A stretch of DNA of 49,264 bases from RUG563 sp045590215 (GCA_045590215.1 JAZNQO010000040.1:1-49264), one strand, 5' to 3'. Shown: positions 7,911 through 15,920, counted from the stretch's first letter. Numbers and translations: made by a program. Notes: generated by a model from the sequence alone, not told the origin.

Positions 7911-9425
7911 ATGATGGAAATGCAGGGAAGCCTTGGGGAGATTAAGGCGTTGATGCAGCCTATGAAAACAGAAAACGGCTTGCAGCGGCCTATTTTGGAT
8001 CAAAAGGCGGCCATGCTTTCTTTGCAATTGGCTTCCGTTGCCTATACCCAGCAAATGACCCCTTGGCGCGAAAGCGGATGGAAGGATGTGTCCTATCACA
8101 TTGACCATACGCTGCTTACAGGGGAAGACGCTAACGGCGGCGACGGCTCCAATTTTGGCGGTGTGATGAGCGAATACAGGCAATTCATGGCGCGTTTCCG
8201 GGCGAAATCCACTAATATTATCAATCAGGTGCTGGGCACTGTGCGGAACAAGGACGAAAGCGATACCTGCAAGGCCATTGTGATGATCCATAAAGACGTA
8301 GGCGGCAGATATCTGGTGGCCATTGGGTTTATGGGTACGGGAAAAAGGGTGTATGACTGGCTGGCCAATTTCCGCATCGAAGAAGAGGAAAAAATGCACA
8401 AAGGCTGCTTGCAGCTGGCAAGAAGCTTTGAAGAAAACGAGCAGGACATTGTTTTTTTGGAGACGGCCAAGGAATTGGGGCTGGAAAAGCTGACGCTTTT
8501 TGATATCGTGCAGGAATGCAAAAAGGGCGACAGCCGGTTCAAATTATGGCTGGCCGGGCACAGCCAGGGCGGTGCGGTGATGCAGATTTTTGCTTATCGG
8601 GCACTGTTGCAGGGGGTGCTTCGGAAAAACCTGATTGGCTATGGGTTTGCTTCACCCAGCGTGATGTATGATGCAGGGGAAATTAACCTTCGCAGCGTAC
8701 CCCTCTTCCACATCATGAACCGGGATGATTTGACCCCACGGCTGGGGGCGAGGCTGCATATTGGCCGCTGCTTATGCTATGACCCCACGGAGGAAATGCG
8801 GAATATTTGCTATGGCTCCGCATGGCAGGAGGAAGGCTTCCGGCGTGTGTTTTCCATGGTGCAGGGGGTCAGGAACAATGAAGACGCTATGCTGTTTATA
8901 CTGGCGTTGCTTCGAGCCATTGAGGAGCTTTCTGACGGAGCGGCTGTTCAGGCGGTATCGGAACTGCTTGGGCGCATGCTGCCGGAAAAAATGACGATAC
9001 TGCTGGGCGGCAGGATGGACGAGGGCATCCGGATGATGCGGCGGTTTGTGGAGCGGAATTATTTCCACACCACAGGGGAAAGGAAGCTGCCACTGCCCCG
9101 GCTGGAAGGGCTGAAAAAGAGCATCGGGCAGGAAATGGGGCGGCTTGGAGCCAGAGGGTTTATGAAAAATCTGATGCAAGTGATGGGCATACCCCATCGG
9201 ATGCGCATGAAGGAAAGCTATGGGAAAACCATCCCGGCATACACTTATATCATAAAGAATGAAATGGAAAGCCTGTACACGGCTCTGACTTTGGCCCATC
9301 CTTCCTGCGTCGGGGAAGACCGGCGTGCCCTTCGCCGGGAAAGAAAGCGTTTTTATGGGCGGTTTGGATATGCACAATATGGGCGCACTGCGTCAGAGCG
9401 GCGCAGTACAGGCAAAGAACGCTGA
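7911..9425 (+). CDS. Class 3 lipase-like alpha/beta hydrolase
   Basis: A 504-residue protein with the nucleophile elbow GHSQGG (Ser218) inside KLWLAGHSQGGAVMQ, typical of class 3 (Mbeg1/DUF2974-like) lipases. Asp and His partners probably lie in the following region (NRDDLTPRLG and IGRCL). It has no signal peptide or obvious membrane segment, so it would be cytoplasmic. The C-terminal 200 residues, after about 300, match no family I know. The start has AAGGAGG 6-7 nt upstream. The natural substrate is unknown. Its 3' end overlaps the converging frame at 9250-10014; a strong plus-strand terminator follows at 9539-9585. Confidence 0.8.
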   Translation: MMEMQGSLGEIKALMQPMKTENGLQRPILDQKAAMLSLQLASVAYTQQMTPWRESGWKDVSYHIDHTLLTGEDANGGDGSNFGGVMSEYRQFMARFRAKSTNIINQVLGTVRNKDESDTCKAIVMIHKDVGGRYLVAIGFMGTGKRVYDWLANFRIEEEEKMHKGCLQLARSFEENEQDIVFLETAKELGLEKLTLFDIVQECKKGDSRFKLWLAGHSQGGAVMQIFAYRALLQGVLRKNLIGYGFASPSVMYDAGEINLRSVPLFHIMNRDDLTPRLGARLHIGRCLCYDPTEEMRNICYGSAWQEEGFRRVFSMVQGVRNNEDAMLFILALLRAIEELSDGAAVQAVSELLGRMLPEKMTILLGGRMDEGIRMMRRFVERNYFHTTGERKLPLPRLEGLKKSIGQEMGRLGARGFMKNLMQVMGIPHRMRMKESYGKTIPAYTYIIKNEMESLYTALTLAHPSCVGEDRRALRRERKRFYGRFGYAQYGRTASERRSTGKER

Positions 9426-10014
9426 TAAAATAGCCTTGCTTGCCGTCGGCTTGCAATAAGTGCACCAAGGGGCAGGGCTTGCCGGAAGCGGAGGAAGACA
9501 AAACAACGCTCTGCAAAAGCAAAAAGAGAAGAAAAGCAAACGCTGCCGAAAGAAGGGGATGCTTCTCCTCTGGCAGCGTTTTTTTAATACCGGAAAGCAA
9601 AAGAAACGGCCAGAAATCAACAGAAGGAAGGGCGAAGGGCTGCGGCTGTTGCCGGAGAAAGAGCAGCAAATAGGCCGTGATGATGGGAAGCAGCAGAATG
9701 GGCACGAAGGAATAGAAGCATTTGCCCAAAACAATGGAAAAGAGCAGCGTAAAGAGAATGCCTATGAGCCGAGCGTCGGAAATGGGTAGCGATAAAGCAA
9801 AGAGATGGCCGGAAAAGGCAAGGAGCTTGCCAAAATAATAGCACAGAAGAAGGGATGAAAGGACTTTTCCGGGAAGGGAGTGTCTTGGGCGCGACAAAAG
9901 CAGAAGCAGGAGAAGGGCAAGGGAAAAAAACGCTTCCCAAACAGAGGCAGCGAAAAGGCCGCCAGTAACCTTGGGCGAAAAGAAAGCAGAGAATAGCAGC
10001 AGGCAGTTTGACAT
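9250..10014 (-). CDS. Possible integral membrane protein (doubtful gene)
   Basis: An uninterrupted 254-codon frame (263 from the ATG at 10041) coding for a very hydrophobic protein with about six membrane-spanning stretches, then a basic non-hydrophobic tail of about 45 residues that lies antisense to the end of the lipase gene. The segment around LLLFLRQQPQPF and VDFWPFLLLSG faintly recalls GerAB-type spore germination permeases, but not enough to name it. The start at 10014 (or the adjoining TTG) is chosen because AAAGGAAAGG lies upstream; the first ATG has no ribosome site. Against it: it overlaps the convergent gene by 176 bases and contains that gene's terminator, and its hydrophobicity could come from a pyrimidine-rich strand. 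Confidence 0.4.
   Translation of the reverse strand: MSNCLLLFSAFFSPKVTGGLFAASVWEAFFSLALLLLLLLSRPRHSLPGKVLSSLLLCYYFGKLLAFSGHLFALSLPISDARLIGILFTLLFSIVLGKCFYSFVPILLLPIITAYLLLFLRQQPQPFALPSVDFWPFLLLSGIKKTLPEEKHPLLSAAFAFLLFLLLQSVVLSSSASGKPCPLVHLLQADGKQGYFISVLCLYCAALTQCAHIVHIQTAHKNAFFPGEGHAGLPRRRKDGPKSEPCTGFPFHSL
9539..9585 (+). terminator. Intrinsic terminator of the lipase-like gene
   Basis: AACGCTGCC (9539-9547) pairs with GGCAGCGTT (9572-9580), followed by T to 9585. It lies inside the doubtful minus-strand frame 9250-10014. Confidence 0.85.
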
Positions 10015-10063
10015 CAAAAACACAACCTTTCCTTTCAGCATATGAAAAACCTTGCGGAAAAAG

Positions 10064-10092
10064 TTGACCGAAAGGATGGGATATGCTATACT
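10064..10092 (+). promoter_or_regulatory. Sigma-A promoter of the DEAD-box gene
   Basis: TTGACC (10064-10069), 17-nt spacer, TATACT (10087-10092). The in-frame ATG at 10083 overlaps the -10 region and so cannot be the start for this promoter. Confidence 0.82.
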
Positions 10093-10118
10093 TCCAAAGA
10101 TGTGCGTTTTTTAGCAGG

Positions 10119-11330
10119 ATGAGCACCGAAAGAAAGGACTTTGAAACATTGACACCCGAAACAAGAGAAACCGGTTTTGAAAACTTGGATTTAAGCAAAG
10201 AGATTATGCAGGCAGTTTCCGCCATGGGGTTTACCAGCATCACTCCTGTGCAGGAAAAAACCATCCCGGTGATGATGGAGGGGCATGACGTGATTGCCAT
10301 TGCCCCTACCGGCACCGGCAAAACCTGCGCCTTTGGCATTCCCATGCTGGAATACATCAGCCTCACCGATAACCGTATTCAGGAATTGGTGCTGGCTCCC
10401 ACGAGAGAACTGGCGGTGCAGATTGGGGAAGAATTGCAGAAGCTAGCGAAATTCATCCCCGAAGTGCGCATTGCGGTGCTTTACGGCGGCCAGCCCATCG
10501 TGAAGCAGCTGAACCAATTGAAGCGCAAGCCGCAGATCGTGGTGGCGACGCCCGGCCGCATGCTGGATCATATGCAAAGGGGCAATGTGAAATTAAACGC
10601 CGTGCATACACTGGTGATTGACGAAGCGGACGAAATGCTGAAAATGGGCTTTGTGAAGGACGTGTGCAAGATTATCGAAAATGTGCCCACGGGGCGGCAG
10701 TTCGTCATGTTTTCCGCTACCACCAATCAGGATGTGCTAACGATTTCCTGGAAATATCAGCATGATCCGGTGAATATCACTGTGGAGGCCACTAAAGAAA
10801 ATAAACCAAAGATTGCCCAGTATGTGATTCCTACTACGAGGGAAGAAAAATATGAGCATCTTTTGTATCTGTTGGACGCCGATGTGTATGGCCGGATGAT
10901 GATTTTCACCAACACCAAGGACATGGCTCGTCGGCTTAGCGAGCGGCTGAACAAGGCGGGCTATGACACCGAAGCCCTGCACGGCGATATTCCGCAAGGG
11001 AAGCGCAATCAGGTGATGACTGGGTTCAAGAAGGGCAGGTTCCCCATCCTGGTTTGCACCGATGTGGCTGCCCGTGGCATTGACGTGGATGATGTGGAAG
11101 CGGTGATCAACTTCGACCTGCCCACCGAAAACGAATACTACGTTCATCGCATTGGCCGCACTGGAAGGGCTCGGAAGCATGGCGTGGCGTTCACGCTGCT
11201 TACCTTCACCGAATCCGTCCGGCTGGACGAAATTCGCCGGTACACGGAAAGCAATCCCACTTATCTGAAATTTGATGATATGGGCGTGCTGCGGAATGAG
11301 GAGAAAGAAGCTTTCTTCGAAAAGATTTGA
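10119..11330 (+). CDS. DEAD-box ATP-dependent RNA helicase
   Basis: A compact 403-residue helicase core. Visible motifs are the Q motif (ITPVQ near 41-45), motif I APTGTGKT (62-69), Ia PTREL, Ib TPGR, II DEAD (168-171), III SATTN, V DVAARGIDV and VI HRIGRTGRA. There is almost nothing beyond the second RecA-like domain, so it lacks the RNA-binding tail of CshA/DbpA-type proteins. It probably remodels structured RNA in ribosome assembly or decay. Start choice is uncertain: ATG 10119 has AGCAGG right against it, while TTG 10149 has AAAGGA 10 nt upstream. It has its own promoter and terminator. Confidence 0.93.
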   Translation: MSTERKDFETLTPETRETGFENLDLSKEIMQAVSAMGFTSITPVQEKTIPVMMEGHDVIAIAPTGTGKTCAFGIPMLEYISLTDNRIQELVLAPTRELAVQIGEELQKLAKFIPEVRIAVLYGGQPIVKQLNQLKRKPQIVVATPGRMLDHMQRGNVKLNAVHTLVIDEADEMLKMGFVKDVCKIIENVPTGRQFVMFSATTNQDVLTISWKYQHDPVNITVEATKENKPKIAQYVIPTTREEKYEHLLYLLDADVYGRMMIFTNTKDMARRLSERLNKAGYDTEALHGDIPQGKRNQVMTGFKKGRFPILVCTDVAARGIDVDDVEAVINFDLPTENEYYVHRIGRTGRARKHGVAFTLLTFTESVRLDEIRRYTESNPTYLKFDDMGVLRNEEKEAFFEKI

Positions 11331-11340
11331 TGGGAAATTT

Positions 11341-11406
11341 GCGGGAGGGTGCTTTGGAGGCCAAAGCACCCTCCCCCACCCTCCCGAAAGCCGAATATTG
11401 GGAAAT
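11341..11406 (+). repeat. Dispersed hairpin repeat, copy A
   Basis: GCGGGAGGG, an inner stem TGCTTTGG/CCAAAGCA, CCCTCCC, then a tail CACCCTCCCGAAAGCCGAAT and GGGAAATG. Copies B (11494-11557, inverted) and C (34252-34330) share the outer G-rich/C-rich arms and the tail but have different inner stems. Confidence 0.65.
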
Positions 11407-11409
11407 GAA

Positions 11410-11442
11410 AAAACCGCTGTTGTGATGAACAACAGTGGTTTT
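11410..11442 (+). terminator. Intrinsic terminator of the DEAD-box gene
   Basis: AAAACCGCTGTTG (11410-11422) pairs with CAACAGTGGTTTT (11430-11442), then a T-rich stretch. Confidence 0.85.
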
Positions 11443-11493
11443 GTTATTCTCATTATGCAACACGGGGAAGGCATAAAGCAGAAGGATATGTTA

Positions 11494-11557
11494 TTTCCCG
11501 AATGGGTTTTGGGGAGAGCGGGAGAGGGGGGTTTTGGCTCAAAATCCCCCTCTCGCA
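11494..11557 (-). repeat. Dispersed hairpin repeat, copy B (inverted)
   Basis: On the minus strand: GCGAGAGGGGG, inner ATTTTGAGCCAAAA, CCCCCCTCTCCC, then CTCTCCCCAAAACCCATTCG and GGGAAATAA. Same plan as copy A but facing it, 90 bases away, and located just after the uxuA stop, where its hairpin could also act on that transcript. Confidence 0.65.
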
Positions 11558-11575
11558 TAAATCATATTCGATGAA

Positions 11576-12640
11576 TTACTTGCTCTTGCTGATGGCTTCC
11601 CACAGGCCGGAGAGGTAGCAGGCACCGAGAGCACGGTCGTAGAGGCCATAGCCGGGCATGGCCACTTCGTCCCAGATCATGCGGCCATGGTCCGGGCGGA
11701 TGGGGCCGTCAAAGCCGGTATCGTGGAGTGCTTTCATGATGCCGTAGATGTCAAGGGAGCCTAGTTCCGTGGGATGGGGTGCTTCGTCAAACTTGCCAGG
11801 GGCCAGATGGTTCACATTACGCACATGGGCGAAATGGATGCGGCCTTTGAAGGCATGGATCATATCAATGATATCGTTATCGGGATTGGAGCCGAGGGAG
11901 CCTGTGCACAGCGTGAGGCCGTTTTCCATATCCGGCACGGCGTTCAGCATTTTTTGAATCTTTTCCTTGCCGGTGATGATACGGGGCAGGTTAAAGACCG
12001 GCCAGGCAGGGTCATCGGGGTGGATGGCCATGCGGATATCGTACTTTTTGCAGGTGGGCATAATGGCCTTGAGGAAATAGACAAGGTTATCAAACAGCTT
12101 TTCTTCGTCCACATCCTTGTACATTTCAAAAAGCTCTTTTACCCTTGCCATGCGTTCCGGCTCCCAGCCGGGAAGCACAAAGCCGTCGGCCTTTTCTTCC
12201 ATGCTGGAGAGCATGTTTTCCACGTTGATTTTATCTACCAGCTCCTGATCGTAGGAAAGGCAGGTGGAGCCGTCGGGCAGCATTTTTTTCAGGTCAGAGC
12301 GAGTCCAGTCGAAGACGGGCATGAAGTTATAGCACACCATGTGGATGTCCTCTTCGCCAAGACGGGAGAGGGTTTTGATATAGTTTTCGATATACTGGTC
12401 ACGGCTGGGCAGGCCGACCTTGATATCGTCGTGAATATTCACGCTTTCGATGCCGGAGAGCTTGAGGCCGTGGTTTTCCACGTCCTCCTTTACGGCATGG
12501 ATGCGAGCCTGTTCCCATACTTCGCCGGGGGTGGTGTCATAAAGCGTGGTGATAACGCCCTTTACCATGGGAATCTGGCGGATTTTCTGCAAAGAAACGC
12601 TGTCAAAGCCACGGCCATACCAACGGAGAGTCATATCCAT
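11576..12640 (-). CDS. uxuA: Mannonate dehydratase
   Basis: A 354-residue UxuA-family TIM-barrel enzyme that dehydrates D-mannonate to 2-keto-3-deoxygluconate in glucuronate breakdown. Family hallmarks are the N-terminal LRWYGRGFDSVSL, VCYNFMPVFDWTR, MAIHPDDPAW, LCTGSLGSNP, HFAHVRNV and RPDHGRMIWDE, the last holding metal/substrate His and Asp residues. The start at 12640 is chosen because AAGGA lies 8 nt upstream and the protein then begins MDMTLRWYG as usual; an upstream ATG at 12682 would extend it into the previous gene. It follows the PHP gene by 20 bases and may be read through from the signalling-like operon. No other hexuronate gene is present. Confidence 0.95.
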   Translation of the reverse strand: MDMTLRWYGRGFDSVSLQKIRQIPMVKGVITTLYDTTPGEVWEQARIHAVKEDVENHGLKLSGIESVNIHDDIKVGLPSRDQYIENYIKTLSRLGEEDIHMVCYNFMPVFDWTRSDLKKMLPDGSTCLSYDQELVDKINVENMLSSMEEKADGFVLPGWEPERMARVKELFEMYKDVDEEKLFDNLVYFLKAIMPTCKKYDIRMAIHPDDPAWPVFNLPRIITGKEKIQKMLNAVPDMENGLTLCTGSLGSNPDNDIIDMIHAFKGRIHFAHVRNVNHLAPGKFDEAPHPTELGSLDIYGIMKALHDTGFDGPIRPDHGRMIWDEVAMPGYGLYDRALGACYLSGLWEAISKSK

Positions 12641-12660
12641 AGAGGGGTTCCTTCTTTCTT

Positions 12661-13365
12661 TTATTTCTTTTCCGTGAGCCAATGGAGGAAGGCGGCCACG
12701 GAACGGTCTTTAAGCTTGAGAGAGAATTCCTGTTCCAGAATGTCCTCCAGATAGTGTGCGTCGGAAGAGTGCAATACATGCTTGCCTTCCGCCGCTTCCA
12801 TGGGGCAGGGGAGCTTGGGCCAGATTTCAACGGAGGGGAAAAACGGTTCTTCCGGCATCAGGCCAAGATTCACAAGCAGGCCGTTGGAGCCCCGGTTAAT
12901 ATGCGCCGGAACGGCCACGCCGGTGAAGGAATGGATGAAATCCCGGCAGTCAGAAAGAGGCAAATCCGTTGCACCAATGAGCAATGCTTCTTCCTCGTCG
13001 ATCACTTCGTCGTCGTCGTTCATCACCTGCTGATGGCCGAAAAAGGAGGGCTTGTTTTTCTTCTTCGGCAGATGCAGGCGCAATTCCTCACTGGCAGAAA
13101 GTGCCGCTTCCACATCGGGGAAATAGGCGAGCATATGCACTTCTTCCCTCGTTGTGATTTCCATGGCAGGCACCAGCAATATGCCGTACGCATCGGCGAT
13201 TGTTTTCGCTGCCGGGAGGTTCCGGGCCGAGTTGTGATCCGCAATGGCAATCATATCCAAGCCTTTCAGATGCGCCATGCCCAGGATATTCCCCGGTGTC
13301 ATCATATCATCGCCGCAGGGGGAAAGGCAGGAGTGGATATGCAGATCGGCAAAGAGCTGTTCCAT
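12661..13365 (-). CDS. PHP-domain phosphoesterase-like protein
   Basis: A 234-residue PHP domain of the trpH-like type. Metal-binding motifs are DLHIHSCLSPCGDD (residues 7-20), ADHNS, EITT, HMLAYF, a later HINRG, and SSDAHYLED near the C-terminus, so the usual His/Asp/Glu set is present. Such domains cleave phosphodiester or phosphomonoester bonds; the substrate here is unknown. The start at 13365 is one base after the stop of the DRTGG gene, and the ribosome site (GGCAGGG or the AAAAT-flanked region) lies inside that gene. It is the fifth gene of the DRTGG/HATPase/H-cluster operon, which suggests it makes or breaks a small signal in the same pathway. Confidence 0.85.
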   Translation of the reverse strand: MEQLFADLHIHSCLSPCGDDMMTPGNILGMAHLKGLDMIAIADHNSARNLPAAKTIADAYGILLVPAMEITTREEVHMLAYFPDVEAALSASEELRLHLPKKKNKPSFFGHQQVMNDDDEVIDEEEALLIGATDLPLSDCRDFIHSFTGVAVPAHINRGSNGLLVNLGLMPEEPFFPSVEIWPKLPCPMEAAEGKHVLHSSDAHYLEDILEQEFSLKLKDRSVAAFLHWLTEKK

Positions 13366-13366
13366 C

Positions 13367-13711
13367 TTAATTTTCGGCAGGGATGCCGGCAGCGGCCATT
13401 TTGCCGCAGATGGCATAGGCGGACAGGGGGCTCTTGAGCACGCAAAGGCCTTCTTCCTTGGCCTTTTCCAAGCTGTCCTGATCCATATCAATGTTTTCGG
13501 GCAGGATGACGCAAGCCATTTCGGAAAGCATGGCAACGGCTACCACGTTCATATGCGTCTGCACCGTGACCCACGCCATGCCTTCGTCGCCGTGCGCCAT
13601 GACCCAAGAGAGCAAATCGCAGGTGTAGCCGCAGGTGATTTCCTTATCGGCGGAGACGGTGGGGGTCATATATTCGGCATCAATGAGGGGAATGAGCTCT
13701 GTAACTTTCAA
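13367..13711 (-). CDS. DRTGG-domain protein B
   Basis: A 114-residue stand-alone DRTGG domain. The starting region MKVTELIPLI, the central VTVQTHMNVVAVAMLSEM and the ending LSAYAICGKMAAAGI are typical of the small DRTGG proteins next to H-cluster genes in Clostridia. DRTGG domains are also found in phosphotransacetylases and CBS proteins, where they are thought to bind a ligand; no reaction is established. It begins with TTG (13711-13709), supported by AAGGAGG 8 nt upstream. It shares overall plan with DRTGG-A at 15478-15852 (both end in an SAYAICG/TAFTACG-type segment), so the two may form a pair. Confidence 0.8.
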   Translation of the reverse strand: MKVTELIPLIDAEYMTPTVSADKEITCGYTCDLLSWVMAHGDEGMAWVTVQTHMNVVAVAMLSEMACVILPENIDMDQDSLEKAKEEGLCVLKSPLSAYAICGKMAAAGIPAEN

Positions 13712-13727
13712 GGGGGATTCCTCCTTC

Positions 13728-15032
13728 TTATTCTCGTTTGGTCTGGGCCAGCTCTACCATCTGCTGTGCCATGACCTTTAATTGATCTCTCAATTTATGG
13801 ATGCAGTCCATTTCGCCAGCGAAGTCCCGGACGATATCTTCGGCGAAGGTGCGGCAGGTTGGGGAGCCGCAGGAGCCGCAGTCATAGCCGGGCAGGTCGT
13901 CCAGAATCTTGTTCATCCGTTCCATCTTCTCCATGGCAACGGCCATATTATCGTCCAGCTTCATGACGCTGTTGGGCTTGATATCCGCATCGAAATAGAG
14001 GGGATATTTGGTCATCATGGAGGGAGGCACGCTTTCGATGGGGTGGGTTTTATCGGAGATGTCCACCAGCTTTCGGATGGTGTTTTTCGCCACATAATTG
14101 TTTTCAAAGGTCAGCGGGCCGCCCACGCAGCCGCCGGAGCAGGCATTGCCTTCAAAGAACACCAGATCGTTGAGCTTGTCGTTTTCGATTTCCTCCAATA
14201 CACGGATCACGTTCTGGATGCCGTCCACGGCCAAGCTGTTTTCCGGGCAGACAGCAGAGGATTCACCGCTGGAGGCCGCCCAGCCAAGGCCGAAGCCGGT
14301 AGCTTGGGGCTTGGTGGGAGTAATGACATTTTTATTGATGTAGGAGCGCAGGGCACCGTAAATCTCCACCATGGAAATAGCACCGTCCACGGCGGACTTT
14401 TCCTGCCCCAGAGGATTGCGGATGGCCGTCATTTTGGCCGGGCAGGGGGTGATGAAGAAGATACCTACATCTTCCGGCAGGCAATCGTGCGCCTTGCAAT
14501 ACTCCTGCCGCGCAATCATGGCGGCCACTTCCATGGGCTGGCGGATATCCACAATATGGGGAATCAAATCCGGGAAGCGTACCTGAATGAGGCGCACCAC
14601 CGCCGGGCACGCAGAAGAAATCAGGGGACGGGGCAACCCCGGCTCCCGTAGCTTTTGATGGATGGCGCGGCTGACGATATCCGCCCCCCTTGCCACTTCA
14701 AACACTTCATCAAAGCCAATCAGCTTCAAAGCGTCCAGAATGGGGCTGACGGATTTGAGGTTGCGGAACTGACCATACAGGGAAGGAGCCGGTAAGGCAA
14801 TGGCGTGGGGATAGCCGTGGATGGCGGCGATATCGTCCGTCACGGCAATTTTGGCATGATAATCACAGATGCGGATGCACTCACCGCAGTCAATACATCT
14901 TTCATCAATGATATGCGCCCGGCCGTTGCGCACCCGGATGGCTTCCGTGGGGCAATGCTTGAGGCAATTGGTGCAGCCCTTGCAGCGGGTTTTATCCAGC
15001 CGCACCGAATGATAACGGATTACTTTATCCAT
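13728..15032 (-). CDS. H-cluster-domain iron-sulfur protein, putative sensory [FeFe] hydrogenase
   Basis: A 434-residue protein. An N-terminal 2[4Fe-4S] ferredoxin domain has Cys 17, 20, 23, 27 and 46, 49, 52, 56. The hydrogenase large-subunit domain follows: all four H-cluster Cys are present (C142 in SSACP, C197 in TPCPAK, C298 and C302 in ACSGGC). A third Fe-S motif (C385, C388, C393 in CGSCGSPTC, plus C410) closes it, then a short helix. The proton-relay Cys of catalytic HydA (TSCCP) is Ala, and the nearby Met residues of motifs 2 and 3 are replaced, as described for sensory-type enzymes. No PAS domain is present. Neighbours HATPase, DRTGG and PHP suggest redox or hydrogen sensing. Confidence 0.85.
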   Translation of the reverse strand: MDKVIRYHSVRLDKTRCKGCTNCLKHCPTEAIRVRNGRAHIIDERCIDCGECIRICDYHAKIAVTDDIAAIHGYPHAIALPAPSLYGQFRNLKSVSPILDALKLIGFDEVFEVARGADIVSRAIHQKLREPGLPRPLISSACPAVVRLIQVRFPDLIPHIVDIRQPMEVAAMIARQEYCKAHDCLPEDVGIFFITPCPAKMTAIRNPLGQEKSAVDGAISMVEIYGALRSYINKNVITPTKPQATGFGLGWAASSGESSAVCPENSLAVDGIQNVIRVLEEIENDKLNDLVFFEGNACSGGCVGGPLTFENNYVAKNTIRKLVDISDKTHPIESVPPSMMTKYPLYFDADIKPNSVMKLDDNMAVAMEKMERMNKILDDLPGYDCGSCGSPTCRTFAEDIVRDFAGEMDCIHKLRDQLKVMAQQMVELAQTKRE

Positions 15033-15055
15033 GATATAAAACTTCCTGCTTTCTG

Positions 15056-15481
15056 TCAGGCAAGGTTAAAGCGCATTTCAATGCGGGTGCCTTTGCCCAC
15101 TTCGCTTTCGATGGAAAAGCCATCGGCGTTTCTTTTCATATTGGGAAGACCCATACCGGCACCAAAGCCTAAAGAACGGGCTTCTTCATCGGCGGTGGAA
15201 TAGCCTTCCCGCATGGCCATCTGGATATCGGGAATGCCAGGGCCGATGTCCTTGGAAATGAGGGTGATGCCCCCTTCATCCACGTCCATAATCAATTCGC
15301 CGCCGTCGGAGTGGATCACCAGATTCAGCTCCACTTCATAGCTGGCAACGGCCACCCGGCGCAGCACCATGCTGCTGACACCCAGCTGTTTTAATTTGCG
15401 CTTGATATCCGCCGAGGCTTCCCCGGCACGGGTATAATCATCCGCATCCACAGGATAAACGGCATGAATCATGGTGCTCAT
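15056..15481 (-). CDS. Anti-sigma-factor-like HATPase (serine kinase-like)
   Basis: A 141-residue GHKL ATP-binding domain without a histidine phosphotransfer domain, similar to RsbW/SpoIIAB. The N box is VASYEVELNL, the G1 box DIGPGIPD and the G2 region LGFGAGMGLPNMKR; the closing KGTRIEMRF is typical. RsbW-type proteins phosphorylate an antagonist protein and bind a sigma factor; the partner here is unknown. ATG 15481 is chosen over 15502 because AAGGAGG lies just upstream. The start overlaps the TGA of DRTGG-A in an ATGA, showing translational coupling. It lies directly upstream of the H-cluster gene. Confidence 0.85.
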   Translation of the reverse strand: MSTMIHAVYPVDADDYTRAGEASADIKRKLKQLGVSSMVLRRVAVASYEVELNLVIHSDGGELIMDVDEGGITLISKDIGPGIPDIQMAMREGYSTADEEARSLGFGAGMGLPNMKRNADGFSIESEVGKGTRIEMRFNLA

Positions 15482-15852
15482 GTCGTTTCCTCCTTGGGCC
15501 ATTCAATGGGCACGCCCCGGAGGCCTGCTTCATACAGCATGCCGCAGGCGGTGAAAGCGGTAACAGGCGTAGTCATCACAACCAAGCCTTGCTCTTCCGC
15601 CTGTTCAAGCATATCATCCGTAGGCACCTTGCCGCGAGCGAAGACGATACATTTGAGGTCAAGCATATCGGCGGTGCGCATGACATGAGGGTTGGTAAGC
15701 CCGGTAATCAGCACCGTCTTTTCGTTCACGAAAGCCAGCACATCGCTCATCAGATCGGAGCAGCAGGCCGTTTTTGCCGGGAGGGAGAGCTTTTCCTCTC
15801 CGCACAGCACTTTTGCATGCAATACATTTACAATATCCTGAATGGTCATCAT
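15478..15852 (-). CDS. DRTGG-domain protein A
   Basis: A 124-residue stand-alone DRTGG protein and first gene of the five-gene operon. It starts MMTIQDIVNVL, has LITGLTNPHVMRTADML in the middle and ends with VTAFTACGMLYEAGL, matching the domain. The ligand is unknown. Two adjacent ATGs are possible, with AGGGA 3 or 6 nt upstream; the first is reported. Its stop overlaps the start of the HATPase gene by four bases. The promoter is at 15892-15920 on the same strand, leaving about 33 nt of leader. Confidence 0.8.
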   Translation of the reverse strand: MMTIQDIVNVLHAKVLCGEEKLSLPAKTACCSDLMSDVLAFVNEKTVLITGLTNPHVMRTADMLDLKCIVFARGKVPTDDMLEQAEEQGLVVMTTPVTAFTACGMLYEAGLRGVPIEWPKEETT

Positions 15853-15891
15853 TGATCCCTGCCTGTTATTCAGATTTTTTATCCACTAAAT

Positions 15892-15920
15892 ATGATACCT
15901 TTTTTCACGGAAACTGTCAA
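15892..15920 (-). promoter_or_regulatory. Sigma-A promoter of the H-cluster operon
   Basis: On the minus strand TTGACA (15920-15915), 17-nt spacer, TATCAT (15897-15892). Near-consensus, so expression may be constitutive unless a repressor acts; no palindrome is obvious. Confidence 0.85.
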
